DNA of 64,000 bases from Pseudomonas laurentiana (GTDB lineage Bacteria; Pseudomonadota; Gammaproteobacteria; Pseudomonadales; Pseudomonadaceae), in NCBI RefSeq assembly GCF_014648275.1, contig NZ_BMQU01000010.1, positions 1 through 64,000 on the forward strand, read 5' to 3'. Position numbers and translations under genes: made by a program. Below the pieces are notes generated by a model, which saw only the letters and a list, made by a program, of their open reading frames with translations, searched no databases and had not been told where the DNA came from. This document shows positions 53,713-62,171 of this stretch, piece by piece (position 1 is the stretch's first letter; each line of letters starts with the position of its first letter).

Positions 53713-54480
53713 ATGAAACGACTGATTCGCCGGCGCGACATGAGCGCCTTTAGCCTTGCTCGAATTGAAAGTCCTTTTTTCGCTTTATCTGATGTAGAAC
53801 GTTCACTTTTTTATCCTATGGAAATAGACGGGCTGATTGATCTTATCAGTGAGTCCGGATCTTCCATTGAGCAGTGTTTGTATGAACAGGATAAAGCTCG
53901 CATTCTTGAAGCCGTCAGTCGAGGTGACTGGCTACTGGTTACTAATAGTCCATTCAGTCCCCTGAGTCAGGATACCTTCGGCATATATGCTCACCTGACC
54001 GGTAAATCTTTTTCGCTTGGTACACCCGCCAGGTCACCAGCCAAACTCACGAATGATGAGTTGAAACAGGGTGAGCCCTTGACGATGGCTAATATAATGG
54101 GGCGTGATAATAGAAAAGCCAGTACTCAGTTCGGGGCTGGGAAATGGGTAAAAAAAGAAATTGATTACGATGGTATCAGGAACACGCTCGCTGTACTGAT
54201 CAATCGATCTGGTTCGTTAATTGATGAGGGACGCTTGATTTTCTCTGATGGGAAGGACTTTACAAATACTACTCGTACTCTGATTCAAGAGTGGGTTCCG
54301 CTCGCTAATGATGAGCTTTCCTATGAAACGGGCTCGGCAATGCATGCCTACGGGTCCTTACGACGCATAAAGCAGCGCTTTCAGGAATCCGAGGACGAGT
54401 GGCGAGAAACCGGCAAGTCTTGGCACTGGGTTCCTGCTACTGCAGACACCGTGTATGAGCGGAGAACCGATGAACAATGA
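53713..54480 (+). CDS. Unknown soluble protein of an AT-richer cassette
   Basis: 255 residues from ATG 53713. No family recognised. No signal peptide or membrane segment; hydrophilic, with TNSPFSPLSQDTFGIYAHL near residue 80 and a basic QFGAGKWVKKEIDYDGIRNT (about 135-155). Codon and base use is unlike the neighbours (54061-54180 is 52/120 G+C), suggesting acquisition. The frame stays open left to a TTG at 53578, but that stretch has no ribosome-binding site. ATGA overlap with the next gene makes them an operon; a toxin/immunity or two-component effector pair is conjecture. Confidence 0.5.
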   Translation: MKRLIRRRDMSAFSLARIESPFFALSDVERSLFYPMEIDGLIDLISESGSSIEQCLYEQDKARILEAVSRGDWLLVTNSPFSPLSQDTFGIYAHLTGKSFSLGTPARSPAKLTNDELKQGEPLTMANIMGRDNRKASTQFGAGKWVKKEIDYDGIRNTLAVLINRSGSLIDEGRLIFSDGKDFTNTTRTLIQEWVPLANDELSYETGSAMHAYGSLRRIKQRFQESEDEWRETGKSWHWVPATADTVYERRTDEQ

Positions 54481-54920
54481 AAGTCGAAAACAGTGACTGC
54501 AAGTCGGTGGTGTGGTTTGTATGGGGCGGGCTAGATGCGCTTTATCTTGTCTGGTATGTATTGGGTAGCCTCCGTCATAAAAAAATACCCTACCTAACGG
54601 ATCTGGAAAATACATTGGCATTGCTGGGTGAGCTAGGCTCCGCTCAGGTGGCAATGGTTGCGCTGAGCTGGGTGTTGCAGTTATCGATATTTGTTAGCTG
54701 TTTTTTATTTTTGACCCGGCGAGATGCAGCCAGGTGGGTCGCGTACTCACAGTTGCCTTTGAGGCTGTTTTTTATTGTGCCTTCGGTTTCGGTTTTATTG
54801 GTAGGCGTTCAATTTTTTCCAGGTTATAGCCCGCTGTTGATGATTGTTTTGGTTGTGGTGTCTGAGGTCATAAAGTTCTGGAGTCTTCGGAAGCTCAACG
54901 TGCGTCATGTGGCTGGTTGA
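54477..54920 (+). CDS. Small membrane protein partnered with the previous gene
   Basis: 147 residues with four predicted membrane helices (about 10-31, 54-80, 88-110, 114-134) and a basic tail (KFWSLRKLNVRH). Translationally coupled to the upstream gene by ATGA. Also AT-richer than surrounding genes. Membrane-bound partners of this size often protect against a co-encoded protein, but no immunity family is recognised. Confidence 0.55.
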   Translation: MKVENSDCKSVVWFVWGGLDALYLVWYVLGSLRHKKIPYLTDLENTLALLGELGSAQVAMVALSWVLQLSIFVSCFLFLTRRDAARWVAYSQLPLRLFFIVPSVSVLLVGVQFFPGYSPLLMIVLVVVSEVIKFWSLRKLNVRHVAG

Positions 54921-54951
54921 TGACGCCGGTGGGGTATCAGTGAGTGCGCGG

Positions 54952-55031
54952 CGCTTGCATCGCGGGCAAGACCCGCTCCCACAGGCTCCGATCAAACCGT
55001 GTGGGATGCAGGCTTGCCTGCGATGGCGTCA
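54952..55031. repeat. REP-like element pair
   Basis: GCATCGCGGGCAAGACCCGC, CTCCCACAGG and then CGTGTGGGATGCAGGCTTGC with GCCTGCGATGGC: two inverted palindromic units typical of Pseudomonas REPs, immediately right of the AT-richer cassette. Confidence 0.7.
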
Positions 55032-55039
55032 GTGGGGTG

Positions 55040-55345
55040 TCAGCGCTCCATGGCCTGTGCCTCGAACCCGTCGAGCAGGGCGTCGATCAAGGCCTTGGCC
55101 GCCTCCATCGCGTGCAGCGAGGCCCAGCGCAAGCCTTCCGGGGTGCGCTCCTGGCAGAAGCAGGTCTGGTTGACGGCATCGATGCCCGCCTTCAGTTGCA
55201 AGGAGGCATGCACCAGCGCGTCTTCGGCACTAATGCCTTCGTTAACGGAAAACAACGGCGGGTGCCCTGCGTCGCAGGAACCAAAAGGCAGCGAGGCCGT
55301 TTTATAGGGCGCGCAACGCGGTGGGTCGGGAACAATCTTGATCAT
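55040..55345 (-). CDS. DUF3077 family protein
   Basis: 101 residues. Typical small Pseudomonas DUF3077: an N-terminal MIKIVPDPP, then LFSVNEGISAEDALVHASLQL and a helical C-terminal half (ASLHAMEAAKALIDALLDG). Start chosen from GGAGCT 6-12 bases upstream. The site lies in the stem of a hairpin, and an upstream ORF overlaps the start by ATGA. Function unknown. Confidence 0.75.
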   Translation of the reverse strand: MIKIVPDPPRCAPYKTASLPFGSCDAGHPPLFSVNEGISAEDALVHASLQLKAGIDAVNQTCFCQERTPEGLRWASLHAMEAAKALIDALLDGFEAQAMER

Positions 55346-55512
55346 GGTAAAGCTCCTATAGACATAGAGGAGCTGCCCTGACTCACTTCCACATGAGGGT
55401 GGCAGCCACACGCAGGGTGGAAGACCGGTCTATAGGAATCCGGCGCACCACAACGGGTGCCCTGCGCGTAGCCGCCATAACAAATCATACAGGCATAAAA
55501 GTACGCCAGCAT
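55342..55512 (-). CDS. Possible Cys-rich upstream ORF of the DUF3077 gene
   Basis: 56 codons from ATG 55512 (or 48 from ATG 55488): MLAYFYACMICYGGYAQGTR, then CGAPDSYRPVFHPACGCHPH and a short tail. It ends in an ATGA overlap with the DUF3077 start. Six Cys in 56 residues is not usual background. Ribosome-binding site poor. It may be a leader peptide rather than a functional protein; low certainty. Confidence 0.35.
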   Translation of the reverse strand: MLAYFYACMICYGGYAQGTRCGAPDSYRPVFHPACGCHPHVEVSQGSSSMSIGALP

Positions 55513-55653
55513 TCACCTGTCAGGGAATACACGCCTATAGAGGGTCCAGACTTCCACATCTGGTCGCTGAATATGCAGCGACTCCCGAAGGCTAGTGGGC
55601 GTGCCGTTGTTCAACAAGGTCAGCGCTTCCCAAGGTTCTGTAGGAAGTTTCGC
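55346..55653 (-). promoter_or_regulatory. Structured leader of the DUF3077 gene
   Basis: About 300 bases of minus-strand RNA with several perfect stems: GTCGCTG / CAGCGAC (loop CATATT, near 55570-55590), CCAGA / TCTGG, CTTCCAC / GTGGAAG enclosing GTGG-CTG-CCAC, and AGCTCCT / AGGAGCT, the last hiding the Shine-Dalgarno. Contains the possible upstream ORF. No plus-strand gene is credible here. Confidence 0.5.
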
Positions 55654-57354
55654 TTACTCTGATGCAAACAGCTCTTTGTTCCGATTGCGCCATACGCGGT
55701 AGGCGCGAATGCCGGCCCGTACCGAGCCAAACAGCAATCGATCCTCCAGCTCCCGAGCGATCCCCGAGCGCACCAGCATGCGCAAAAACTTGCCGCGTGC
55801 ACGGGCAATGCCGAACAGAATGCCCTGTGCCTTGAGGGTGTCCCGCACCTCGCGCAAGGCTGCGATGCCGCTGACGTCGATGGCGCTGACGGCTTCTGCG
55901 TCGAACAGCACCGCACGGGGTTGGTGTTCACGTTGCACCGCATCGAGCAGGCGCATTTTGAAATAGTCGGCGTTGAAGAACAGAATCGCATCGTCAAAGC
56001 GGTATACCACCAAGCCCGGGACGGTGCGGGCATCTTCATGGTGACGGATGTCGACCTGGCCTTCGACACCGGGCAGCCAGCCGAGTACGGCATCGGTTGG
56101 CTGATAGATGCTGTACAGCAGGCGCAGGATGGCCAGGGTCACGGCAATGATAATGCCCGGCAGCACACCAACACCCAGCACGCCGACGGTGGTGAGCACA
56201 CACAGCCAGAACTCGAAGCGGCTGAGTGCGTGGATCTTGCGCAGCGACTGCACATCGATCAGCCCCCAACCCGCCATCAGCAGCACGGCACCCAGCGCAG
56301 CCTGGGGAATCCAGGCCAGGGGCGCGGTGAGGAACATCAAGATCGCCGCGATCATCAGGGCGGCAATAATGCCCACCAGTTGGCTCTTGCCGCCTACCAT
56401 GTCGTTGACCGCCGTGCGCGAGTCGGCACCGCTGATGGCGAAGCCTTGGGATACCCCGGCGGCGAGGTTTGACACGCCCAGCGCAAGAAACTCATGGTTG
56501 GCATTGATCGCGTAGCCATGGCGTGCGGCGAAACTGCGGGCGGTGAGCATCGCACTGCAGAAACTTACCGTCGCGATACCCAGGGCGTCACGCATCAGGC
56601 TTTTCATCTCGGCGAGGTTGGTTTGCGGCCACGCCAGTTCCGGCATCCCGGCTGGCACCGCGCCAAGAATGGCCACCCCATAGTGGTCCAGCCGCAGCAC
56701 GCCAACCGCCAGCGTGGCGATGGCCACAGTCACTAGCGCAGCCGGCAAGCGTTGAAAGCGCCGGGGCAGCCAGATCAGTGCAATCAGCCCGGCAACCCCA
56801 ATGGCCAACGTGGGCCAATGGATTTCGTTGAGGCGCTGCAGCATGTTGATCAGGCTGAGAATGAAGCCGTCGCCCTCGATCTGAAAACCGAGCACCTTGC
56901 CCAACTGACCGGCCAGCAGGCTCAGGCCGATCCCGTTCAGGTAGCCAATCAGAATAGGTCGCGAGAAAAAGCTGGCAATGAACCCGGCCCGTGCCGCCCC
57001 GGCAGCGATCAGCATCAGCCCCACCAGTACTGTGACAATCACCGACAACTGCGCCAGCCGCTGCGGGTCGCCCATCGCCAACGGCGCAATGGCCCCGGCA
57101 ACCATCGCACAGGTGGCCGCATCTGGCCCGACCATCAACTGTCGCGAACTGCCGATCAAGGCATAGACAATCATCGGCAGGATGCAGGCATACAACCCCA
57201 CGTGCGGCGGCAGGCCGACAATCTGCGCATAGGCAATGGCGATAGGGATCTGAATCGCGGCAACAGACAGCCCGGCCTGAAGGTCATGGCGAAACCACTC
57301 GGCGCGGTAATGCAGCAAATTGGCCAGGCCCGGAAGCCAGCGGGAGAGAAACAT
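55654..57354 (-). CDS. SulP-family anion permease with STAS domain
   Basis: 566 residues. About 12-14 membrane helices; N-terminal SulP signature IQIPIAIAYAQIVGLPPHVGLYA (partly shown; about 34-56) and GYLNGIGLSLLAGQLGKVLG; cytoplasmic STAS domain (about 435-540) with VLFDAEAVSAIDVSGIAALREV, the anti-sigma-antagonist-like Asp/Ser loop. Transports sulfate, bicarbonate or organic anions; substrate not predictable. No carbonic anhydrase or cys gene adjacent. Confidence 0.9.
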   Translation of the reverse strand: MFLSRWLPGLANLLHYRAEWFRHDLQAGLSVAAIQIPIAIAYAQIVGLPPHVGLYACILPMIVYALIGSSRQLMVGPDAATCAMVAGAIAPLAMGDPQRLAQLSVIVTVLVGLMLIAAGAARAGFIASFFSRPILIGYLNGIGLSLLAGQLGKVLGFQIEGDGFILSLINMLQRLNEIHWPTLAIGVAGLIALIWLPRRFQRLPAALVTVAIATLAVGVLRLDHYGVAILGAVPAGMPELAWPQTNLAEMKSLMRDALGIATVSFCSAMLTARSFAARHGYAINANHEFLALGVSNLAAGVSQGFAISGADSRTAVNDMVGGKSQLVGIIAALMIAAILMFLTAPLAWIPQAALGAVLLMAGWGLIDVQSLRKIHALSRFEFWLCVLTTVGVLGVGVLPGIIIAVTLAILRLLYSIYQPTDAVLGWLPGVEGQVDIRHHEDARTVPGLVVYRFDDAILFFNADYFKMRLLDAVQREHQPRAVLFDAEAVSAIDVSGIAALREVRDTLKAQGILFGIARARGKFLRMLVRSGIARELEDRLLFGSVRAGIRAYRVWRNRNKELFASE

Positions 57355-57613
57355 GAACGGGTCCTTTCGACTGTTTCAGAACAACGCCGCGTTCAATCCC
57401 TAGCGCCGAAACACTGCGGCGGACAGGGCGCCCGGTCAGGGTGCAGCGAGATGATTTGTTTGTACCCGATTGCAGAAACGTTGCAAGAAATTTCGACAGT
57501 AAAGCGACTGGCGTTGTTTTGAGTCAGGCGAGAGGCAAATGCGCAGGGCTAGACAAACACCCCGCTAAAAAACGGGGGCGTCTGTAACCTGAGCCTGCCA
57601 TGTGGCGGGGGCT

Positions 57614-57910
57614 TTATGCTTCTGCCAGCGCGGCAAGCACATGAGTAGGATCATTATGAATCGCACGCAGTAATGCACGTGCTGGCCCTTCTGGAACACG
57701 ACGTCCCTGTTCCCAGTTCCTGAGGGTCCCAACGGGCACATCGATTCGTTTTGCAAATTTTTCTTGGGTAAGACCTGTCGCTTCGCGGATTGCTTTTACG
57801 TGCACAGCGTCGACCCGGAATTCCCGGGATGGCGTGCGCTCACCGCGGGCGATCTCATCCATCTCAGTCATGCTGTTAACAAGACGATCGAAGAGATTTT
57901 TGCCCATCAT
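57614..57910 (-). CDS. NadS-type HTH antitoxin
   Basis: 98 residues. An XRE-type helix-turn-helix (about 35-80; HVKAIREATGLTQEKFAKRIDVPVGTLRNWEQGRR shown by its key GLTQEKFA and LRNWEQGRR) with a short N-terminal partner-binding arm and C-terminal ALLRAIHNDP. ATG 57910 follows AAGGG by a few bases; the stop of the upstream toxin remnant overlaps it. Family: NadS/HigA-like antitoxins of RelE/HigB modules. The toxin is degraded (57907-58107), so this is an orphan repressor. Confidence 0.85.
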   Translation of the reverse strand: MMGKNLFDRLVNSMTEMDEIARGERTPSREFRVDAVHVKAIREATGLTQEKFAKRIDVPVGTLRNWEQGRRVPEGPARALLRAIHNDPTHVLAALAEA

Positions 57911-58107
57911 TTCCACCCTTGGTTGATGCTTTTTAGTACTGGCTTTCCTTTTGCGGCTCAGCGGATCTTTCTCAATCCCCCGGTTTCCTCAATGGGATCA
58001 CCTGCTTCTGGATGCTCTGCAAGGTAGTGCTGGAGCTTCCGGTACTCTTCATCTTCGAGGTGAGTCTTCACATCCGCTGTGAAAATGGTTGTTTCGATGA
58101 AAATCAT
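57907..58107 (-). pseudogene. Degraded RelE/HigB-type toxin
   Basis: Starts MIFIETTIFTADVKTHLEDE, then EYRKLQHYLAEHPEAGDPIE and ETGGLRKIR, like intact RelE-family toxins, with AAGGA before the ATG. A TGA (57958-57960) stands where Trp/Phe-Ala-Ala-Lys-Gly-Lys normally follows; after it the frame reads AAKGK and then jumps to a C-terminal-like PVLKSINQGWK. About 45 codons of the core are missing. Last codon overlaps the antitoxin start, as in an intact module. Confidence 0.75.
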
Positions 58108-58321
58108 GCCGTCCTTGGATGTGCGTCATTGGCGTAGTTGAAGTCTATGTCGTACTTTCGCGCGGTGCAACAGGCGTTGGCGTAGTCGTATTGATGTACT
58201 AAAGGATTGGAATAGTCGTAGTTGCGGGGGGAGGGGGGAGATCAGGCTGGACTGATGCTAAGGAACAATTCCTTATTTTCAGTAGCTTATAGAGTCAGAT
58301 GGATTTTTTCAGAAGCGAAAA

Positions 58322-58395
58322 TGGAGCGGGTGAAGGGAATCGAACCCTCGTTATCAGCTTGGGAAGCTGGAGTAATGCCATTATACGACACCCGC
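58322..58395 (-). tRNA. glyU: tRNA-Gly (anticodon CCC)
   Basis: 74 bases including an encoded CCA. Acceptor GCGGGTG pairs with CACCCGC, T-arm AGGGTTCGATTCCCT, anticodon loop TTCCCAA giving CCC. It resembles E. coli glyU. Anticodon stem pair 27-43 is C/A, a small irregularity. Transcribed leftward. Confidence 0.93.
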
Positions 58396-58466
58396 TCTGC
58401 AGGACGACTTTGTACCAGAAGTGCGACGGGAATTGAAGCCTTTCTTCACGCGTGTTGTGCGGTCGG

Positions 58467-58533
58467 CCGGTAACGCAAGGTTTGCATCTTGCGGGCGCCT
58501 GGAGGCGTTTGATGCAGGTTGCTGCGTTACCGG
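58467..58533. repeat. Inverted repeat beside phaG
   Basis: CCGGTAACGCA (58467-58477) and TGCGTTACCGG (58523-58533), a perfect 11-base inverted repeat with a 45-base loop, between tRNA-Gly and the phaG stop. Possibly a 3' structure of phaG. Confidence 0.5.
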
Positions 58534-58545
58534 TGACCCCGATGC

Positions 58546-59430
58546 TCAGAGGGCAAAGGCATGTTCTCCGAGGGTAAACGATGTGCGTACGCGGTGTTCC
58601 CGGGGCGTGGGGGTGAGGAAGCTCAACAGTGCTTCACGCGAGTCGCGGCAGGCGGCCTTGTGTTCCATGTCGAGGAAGTGGCCGGCGCTCTGGATCTGGC
58701 TGAAGTGGCTGTTGCGCACGTGTTTGCTGAACTGCTGGGCGTCCTCGGTGGTGGTGTATTCGTCCCATTCACCGTTCATGAACAGCACCGGGATGTCGAT
58801 GACACGGGCCGAGCGCAGGGCGTTGTCCAGGTCGTGTTCGAGCACCTGGTGGATGTGGAAGTGCATCTGCGCGTATTCGTGGTTGTCCAGGCTGCTGACA
58901 TGCCGGTAGTTGAAGCGTTTGAACAGCGACGGCAGGTGCTTGCCGATGGTGTCGTTGACCAGGGCGCCGACTTCGTATCGCTCGTACTTGCTCAGGTGGT
59001 ACGAGCCGCGCTCAAGGTAGTCGCGCATCGGTTCGTTGATCACCGGCGAGAACGAGCTGATCACCGCCTTTTCGATACGCCGTGGCTTGTGGGCCAAGGC
59101 AAGCAGGGTGCAGGCGCCGCCCCAGGAGAAGGACATCACCTGATCGGCAGCAAAGTGGTCGATCAGTTCCAGAAGGATCTGGCCTTCGATCTCTTTGGTC
59201 AGCGGACGGTCGTTGCGGTTGTGCGGCTTGGACTTGCCCGAGTAGGGCTGGTCGTAGAGCACAACGTTGAATTGCGGGTGCAGGTTACGCACCGTCTGGG
59301 CGAACGAGGCAGTGGTTGCCAGCGATCCGTTGATCAGGATGATCGTCTTTTCGGCGGCGTCTGCGCGATAGAACTCCGTGTAAACCCGGTACTGACCTTG
59401 TATATCCAGCACAGCAATTTCTGGCCTCAT
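58546..59430 (-). CDS. phaG: 3-Hydroxyacyl-ACP thioesterase/transacylase PhaG
   Basis: 294 residues of the alpha/beta hydrolase fold. The opening MRPEIAVLDIQGQYRVYTEF, ILINGSLATTASFAQTVRNL and a nucleophile elbow SFSWGGA (Ser near 102) match P. putida PhaG, which links fatty-acid synthesis to medium-chain PHA via (R)-3-hydroxyacyl intermediates; the closely related RhlA makes HAAs. AGGAG 8 bases upstream chooses ATG 59430. Identity to PhaG rather than RhlA rests on recalled sequence; the two can be confused. Confidence 0.85.
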   Translation of the reverse strand: MRPEIAVLDIQGQYRVYTEFYRADAAEKTIILINGSLATTASFAQTVRNLHPQFNVVLYDQPYSGKSKPHNRNDRPLTKEIEGQILLELIDHFAADQVMSFSWGGACTLLALAHKPRRIEKAVISSFSPVINEPMRDYLERGSYHLSKYERYEVGALVNDTIGKHLPSLFKRFNYRHVSSLDNHEYAQMHFHIHQVLEHDLDNALRSARVIDIPVLFMNGEWDEYTTTEDAQQFSKHVRNSHFSQIQSAGHFLDMEHKAACRDSREALLSFLTPTPREHRVRTSFTLGEHAFAL

Positions 59431-59751
59431 GTCGTCGACTCCTGGCGCAAGAAAGGGTAATCGCGCAAGCAAGTTTGCACGTTCTTTATGACAGGTAGGC
59501 ATACGCCTTGAAGTGAAACTGAGGGCCCTTGTCGATCCGCTACAGGCTGGTCGACGGGTATTGTTCTAGGCGGGCAATCCGCCGGACTCCATCACTTCGA
59601 GGTGCTGGTAGCCGGCAAAAAGGTGTCTTTGACTGCGGTTGTGACTGGCGAGTCACATGCAGACCGACGTTTGGGTTCAAGCAGCCATGTGCCGAACCTG
59701 CAAGTGCCATTGGTGTAATTGGCGATATTTTTCTGCCAGGCGGTCGTGACG
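59431..59751. other. Intergenic region upstream of phaG
   Basis: 321 bases between phaG and rsuA. Hairpins GGCGG-GCAATC-CCGCC-like (59569-59583) and GTGACT-GGCG-AGTCAC (59641-59656) are seen; no ORF or RNA gene is supported. It must hold the phaG promoter. Confidence 0.45.
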
Positions 59752-60444
59752 TCAGAGCGCGTTGATTTCGTCGGGGCGCAAGGCGCGGTACTCGCCGGGC
59801 TGCAGCGCCGGGTCGAGTTGCAGGGGGCCCATGTGTTCGCGGTGCAGGCGCATGACCTTGTTGTCAAAGAAGCCGAACATCCGTTTGACCTGGTGATAGC
59901 GGCCTTCAACGATGCTCAGGCGAGCGCTGTGCGTGCCGAGTATCGTCAGGTCGGCCGGTTGCGTGGTGAGGTCTTCAAAGGCGAAGTAGAAGCCTTCACG
60001 AAACTTTTCGATGTAGTGCTCGCCGATGACCTGCTCGGTTTCAACGTAGTAGACCTTGGGGAGTTTGGTCTGCGGTTGGGTCAGGCGCCTGGACCATAGG
60101 CCATCGTTGGTGATCAGCAGCAGGCCGGTGGTGTTGTAGTCTAGGCGTCCGGCGATGTGCAGGTCGTGTTTGTCCGGCTCGTCGAGCAGGTCGAGGACCG
60201 TGCGGTGCTGTGGGTCGACCGTGGCGCTGACGCAACCCGCGGGCTTGTGCAGCATGAAGTAGCGCAGTGGTCGGCCGGCTTGCACAAGCTGATCATCGAC
60301 TTCGATTCGGCTGAACTCGCGCACATCATGCCGAGGTTCGGTGACCGGGATGCCATCGACACGTACGCGGCGCTCTGCCAGCAGCAGGCGAACGTGCTGA
60401 CGGTTGTAGCAGGGCAGGTTACTGAGGAAACGGTCGAGGCGCAT
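59752..60444 (-). CDS. rsuA: 16S rRNA pseudouridine(516) synthase
   Basis: 230 residues. N-terminal S4-like domain (MRLDRFLSNLPCYNRQHVRL onward, about 1-55) and an RsuA-type catalytic domain with Asp102 in GRLDYNTTGLLLITND, and the QVKRMFGFFDNKVMRL motif. Modifies U516 of 16S rRNA. RluE/RluF-like assignment is possible, but the S4 domain and motif favour RsuA. Confidence 0.9.
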   Translation of the reverse strand: MRLDRFLSNLPCYNRQHVRLLLAERRVRVDGIPVTEPRHDVREFSRIEVDDQLVQAGRPLRYFMLHKPAGCVSATVDPQHRTVLDLLDEPDKHDLHIAGRLDYNTTGLLLITNDGLWSRRLTQPQTKLPKVYYVETEQVIGEHYIEKFREGFYFAFEDLTTQPADLTILGTHSARLSIVEGRYHQVKRMFGFFDNKVMRLHREHMGPLQLDPALQPGEYRALRPDEINAL

Positions 60445-60477
60445 GGGGCGAGGAGGGGCCAGTATCGGGTGCGCAGT

Positions 60478-60699
60478 TTAGCGCTTTGCAGCGTCCTTGG
60501 CTGCCTGCAGTTGGTCTTCTACCTGGGCGCAGCGCGGGCACAGGCAGGCTTTGTCACGCAGCTCGGCTGGCAGCGCTTCTAGTACCTGCGGGTCGATGCT
60601 GACGCCGTAGCACCAGCAGTCGTGCGTGGCGCTGCTGGGGTTGGCGAGGCTGCAGTGGTTGCGGGCACCACAGGCCGGGCAGAGGGTGCTGTCGTTCAT
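60478..60699 (-). CDS. Cysteine-rich CWC family protein
   Basis: 73 residues. Cys pairs CPACG near the start, HDCWCYGV (the CWC signature, about 27-34) and ACLCPRC near residue 52-57: eight Cys in all, arranged to bind zinc. Overlaps the diguanylate cyclase stop by ATGA, so the two are coupled. Function unknown; metal binding inferred. Confidence 0.8.
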   Translation of the reverse strand: MNDSTLCPACGARNHCSLANPSSATHDCWCYGVSIDPQVLEALPAELRDKACLCPRCAQVEDQLQAAKDAAKR

Positions 60700-62171
60700 G
60701 CGTGATCCGTGCAGACGCGGTTGCGCCCGCTTTGCTTGGCGCGGTAAAGCGCATGGTCGGCGCGGCCGATCAGGGTGTGTAGCGTATCGTCCGGCTGAAG
60801 GCTGCTCAAGCCGATGCTGACGGTTAGCTTGATGTTGGCATCAGCATAATTGAACGCCAGTTGCTCGGTTCTTTGGCGGATTTTTTCGGCAACGCTGATG
60901 GCTTGCTGATGCTCGCTGCCCTGGAGCAATACGACGAACTCTTCGCCACCCCAACGGCAGATGATGTCGGACACGCGCAGGCAGCTCTCCAGTACACGGG
61001 CGAACTGGCGCAGTACTTCGTCGCCTGCCAGGTGGCCGTAGGTGTCATTGAGGGCTTTGAAGTGGTCCAGGTCGAGCAGCAATGCCACCAGTGGCTTGGG
61101 CTCGCGCTGGGCTTCGAGCAAGGCCTGTGCGGCAAGCAGGTCGAAGGCTCGGCGGTTTGGCAGGCCGGTCAGGCTGTCGAGGGTGGCCAGGGACTGGATA
61201 CGCTCGTGGTGACGCTTGATCATGGCATTGACCAACGACAGCACCACCAGGGTGATCATCGCGCAGATGGCCAGGTTGATGTACAGCGACTGGAGGATGC
61301 TGTCCAGGCGGCCATCTTCATGCTTTTCGACGAACAGGTACCAGTTCAGCTCGGGGATGAACCGGACGTTCAGGAACTGGTTGTGGCCGTCGGCACTCTG
61401 GTACTCGCGGCTTCCGCTCACCGGGAGCGGCATTTGTTGAGCCAGGTCGCCCAGCCCTTTGACTTCGCTCAAGTGTTGCCCGGCCCGCATGCCCTGGGGG
61501 CCACCGTCCGATCCGGTGACCACGATGCGCCCCTGGCGATCGGCAAAGTAGATGCTGCGCTTGTAGCGTTTCTGGTAGTCGTCGATGCACTTGATGACCG
61601 ATTCGAGGCTTAGCCCGACACCGGCGGCACCGATGAAGTTGTTCTGGTAATCAAGGACTTTGTAGTTGATGAAGATGGCCATGTTGTCCTGGTTGGCCAT
61701 GTCCAGGTCGACGTTGATTTCATAAGGCGCATCGAGGCTTCGAAGGCGGAAGTACCAGGCGTCACGGGCCTCCTGCAGGTCGATCTGCTTGAGTACGCCG
61801 TGGGACTGAAAATAGGTGTGGGTAAGGTCTGAGACGAAAAACGCGGTGTAGGCACGATTGCGAGCCATTACCTCGTTCAGGTAGCGGGTCATGCGCTCAG
61901 GCTCGTGTTCACCCGCCAGTACCCAGTCGCGCAGGAAGGTGTCGTTGGCCATCATCGATGAGATGAGGATGGGGCGCACCAGGTCTTTCTGAATTTCCGA
62001 ATAGAGGGTATCGGAGGTCAGTGGCAGCTCGGTATTGATGATGTTGTCACGGATCGAGCTGCGTGAGGCGAAGTAGCTGAGCAGGGAGGTCGCCAGAAAG
62101 CCGCAACCCAACAGCAGGAGTAACGCCAGGATCAGCGAACGTTGTGAAAACAAGGCAGAACGAGGCGGCAT
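60696..62171 (-). CDS. Diguanylate cyclase with Cache sensor
   Basis: 491 residues. TM1 (about 10-32), an extracytoplasmic Cache domain (about 33-295), TM2 (about 296-318), GGDEF domain (about 325-488). Active GGEEF in CRWGGEEFVVLL, preceded five residues earlier by an RxxD inhibitory site (RVSD), so it is predicted to make c-di-GMP and be feedback inhibited. Ligand unknown. Possibly works with the PilZ protein at 2519 only in the global sense. Confidence 0.9.
   Translation of the reverse strand: MPPRSALFSQRSLILALLLLLGCGFLATSLLSYFASRSSIRDNIINTELPLTSDTLYSEIQKDLVRPILISSMMANDTFLRDWVLAGEHEPERMTRYLNEVMARNRAYTAFFVSDLTHTYFQSHGVLKQIDLQEARDAWYFRLRSLDAPYEINVDLDMANQDNMAIFINYKVLDYQNNFIGAAGVGLSLESVIKCIDDYQKRYKRSIYFADRQGRIVVTGSDGGPQGMRAGQHLSEVKGLGDLAQQMPLPVSGSREYQSADGHNQFLNVRFIPELNWYLFVEKHEDGRLDSILQSLYINLAICAMITLVVLSLVNAMIKRHHERIQSLATLDSLTGLPNRRAFDLLAAQALLEAQREPKPLVALLLDLDHFKALNDTYGHLAGDEVLRQFARVLESCLRVSDIICRWGGEEFVVLLQGSEHQQAISVAEKIRQRTEQLAFNYADANIKLTVSIGLSSLQPDDTLHTLIGRADHALYRAKQSGRNRVCTDHA

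Noticed and set aside
38985-55031. REP-like palindromes considered as insertion-sequence ends or attachment sites
   Set aside because: They lack transposase genes and target duplications, and match the extragenic palindrome type scattered in Pseudomonas.
55393-55662. Plus-strand ORF of 89 codons opposite the DUF3077 leader
   Set aside because: Its length follows from the structured, palindromic leader; the last part overlaps the SulP end and no ribosome-binding site is seen.
58108-58321. Repeated GCGTAGT words between the toxin remnant and the tRNA
   Set aside because: Short, irregular and without dyad or ORF; likely chance similarity.
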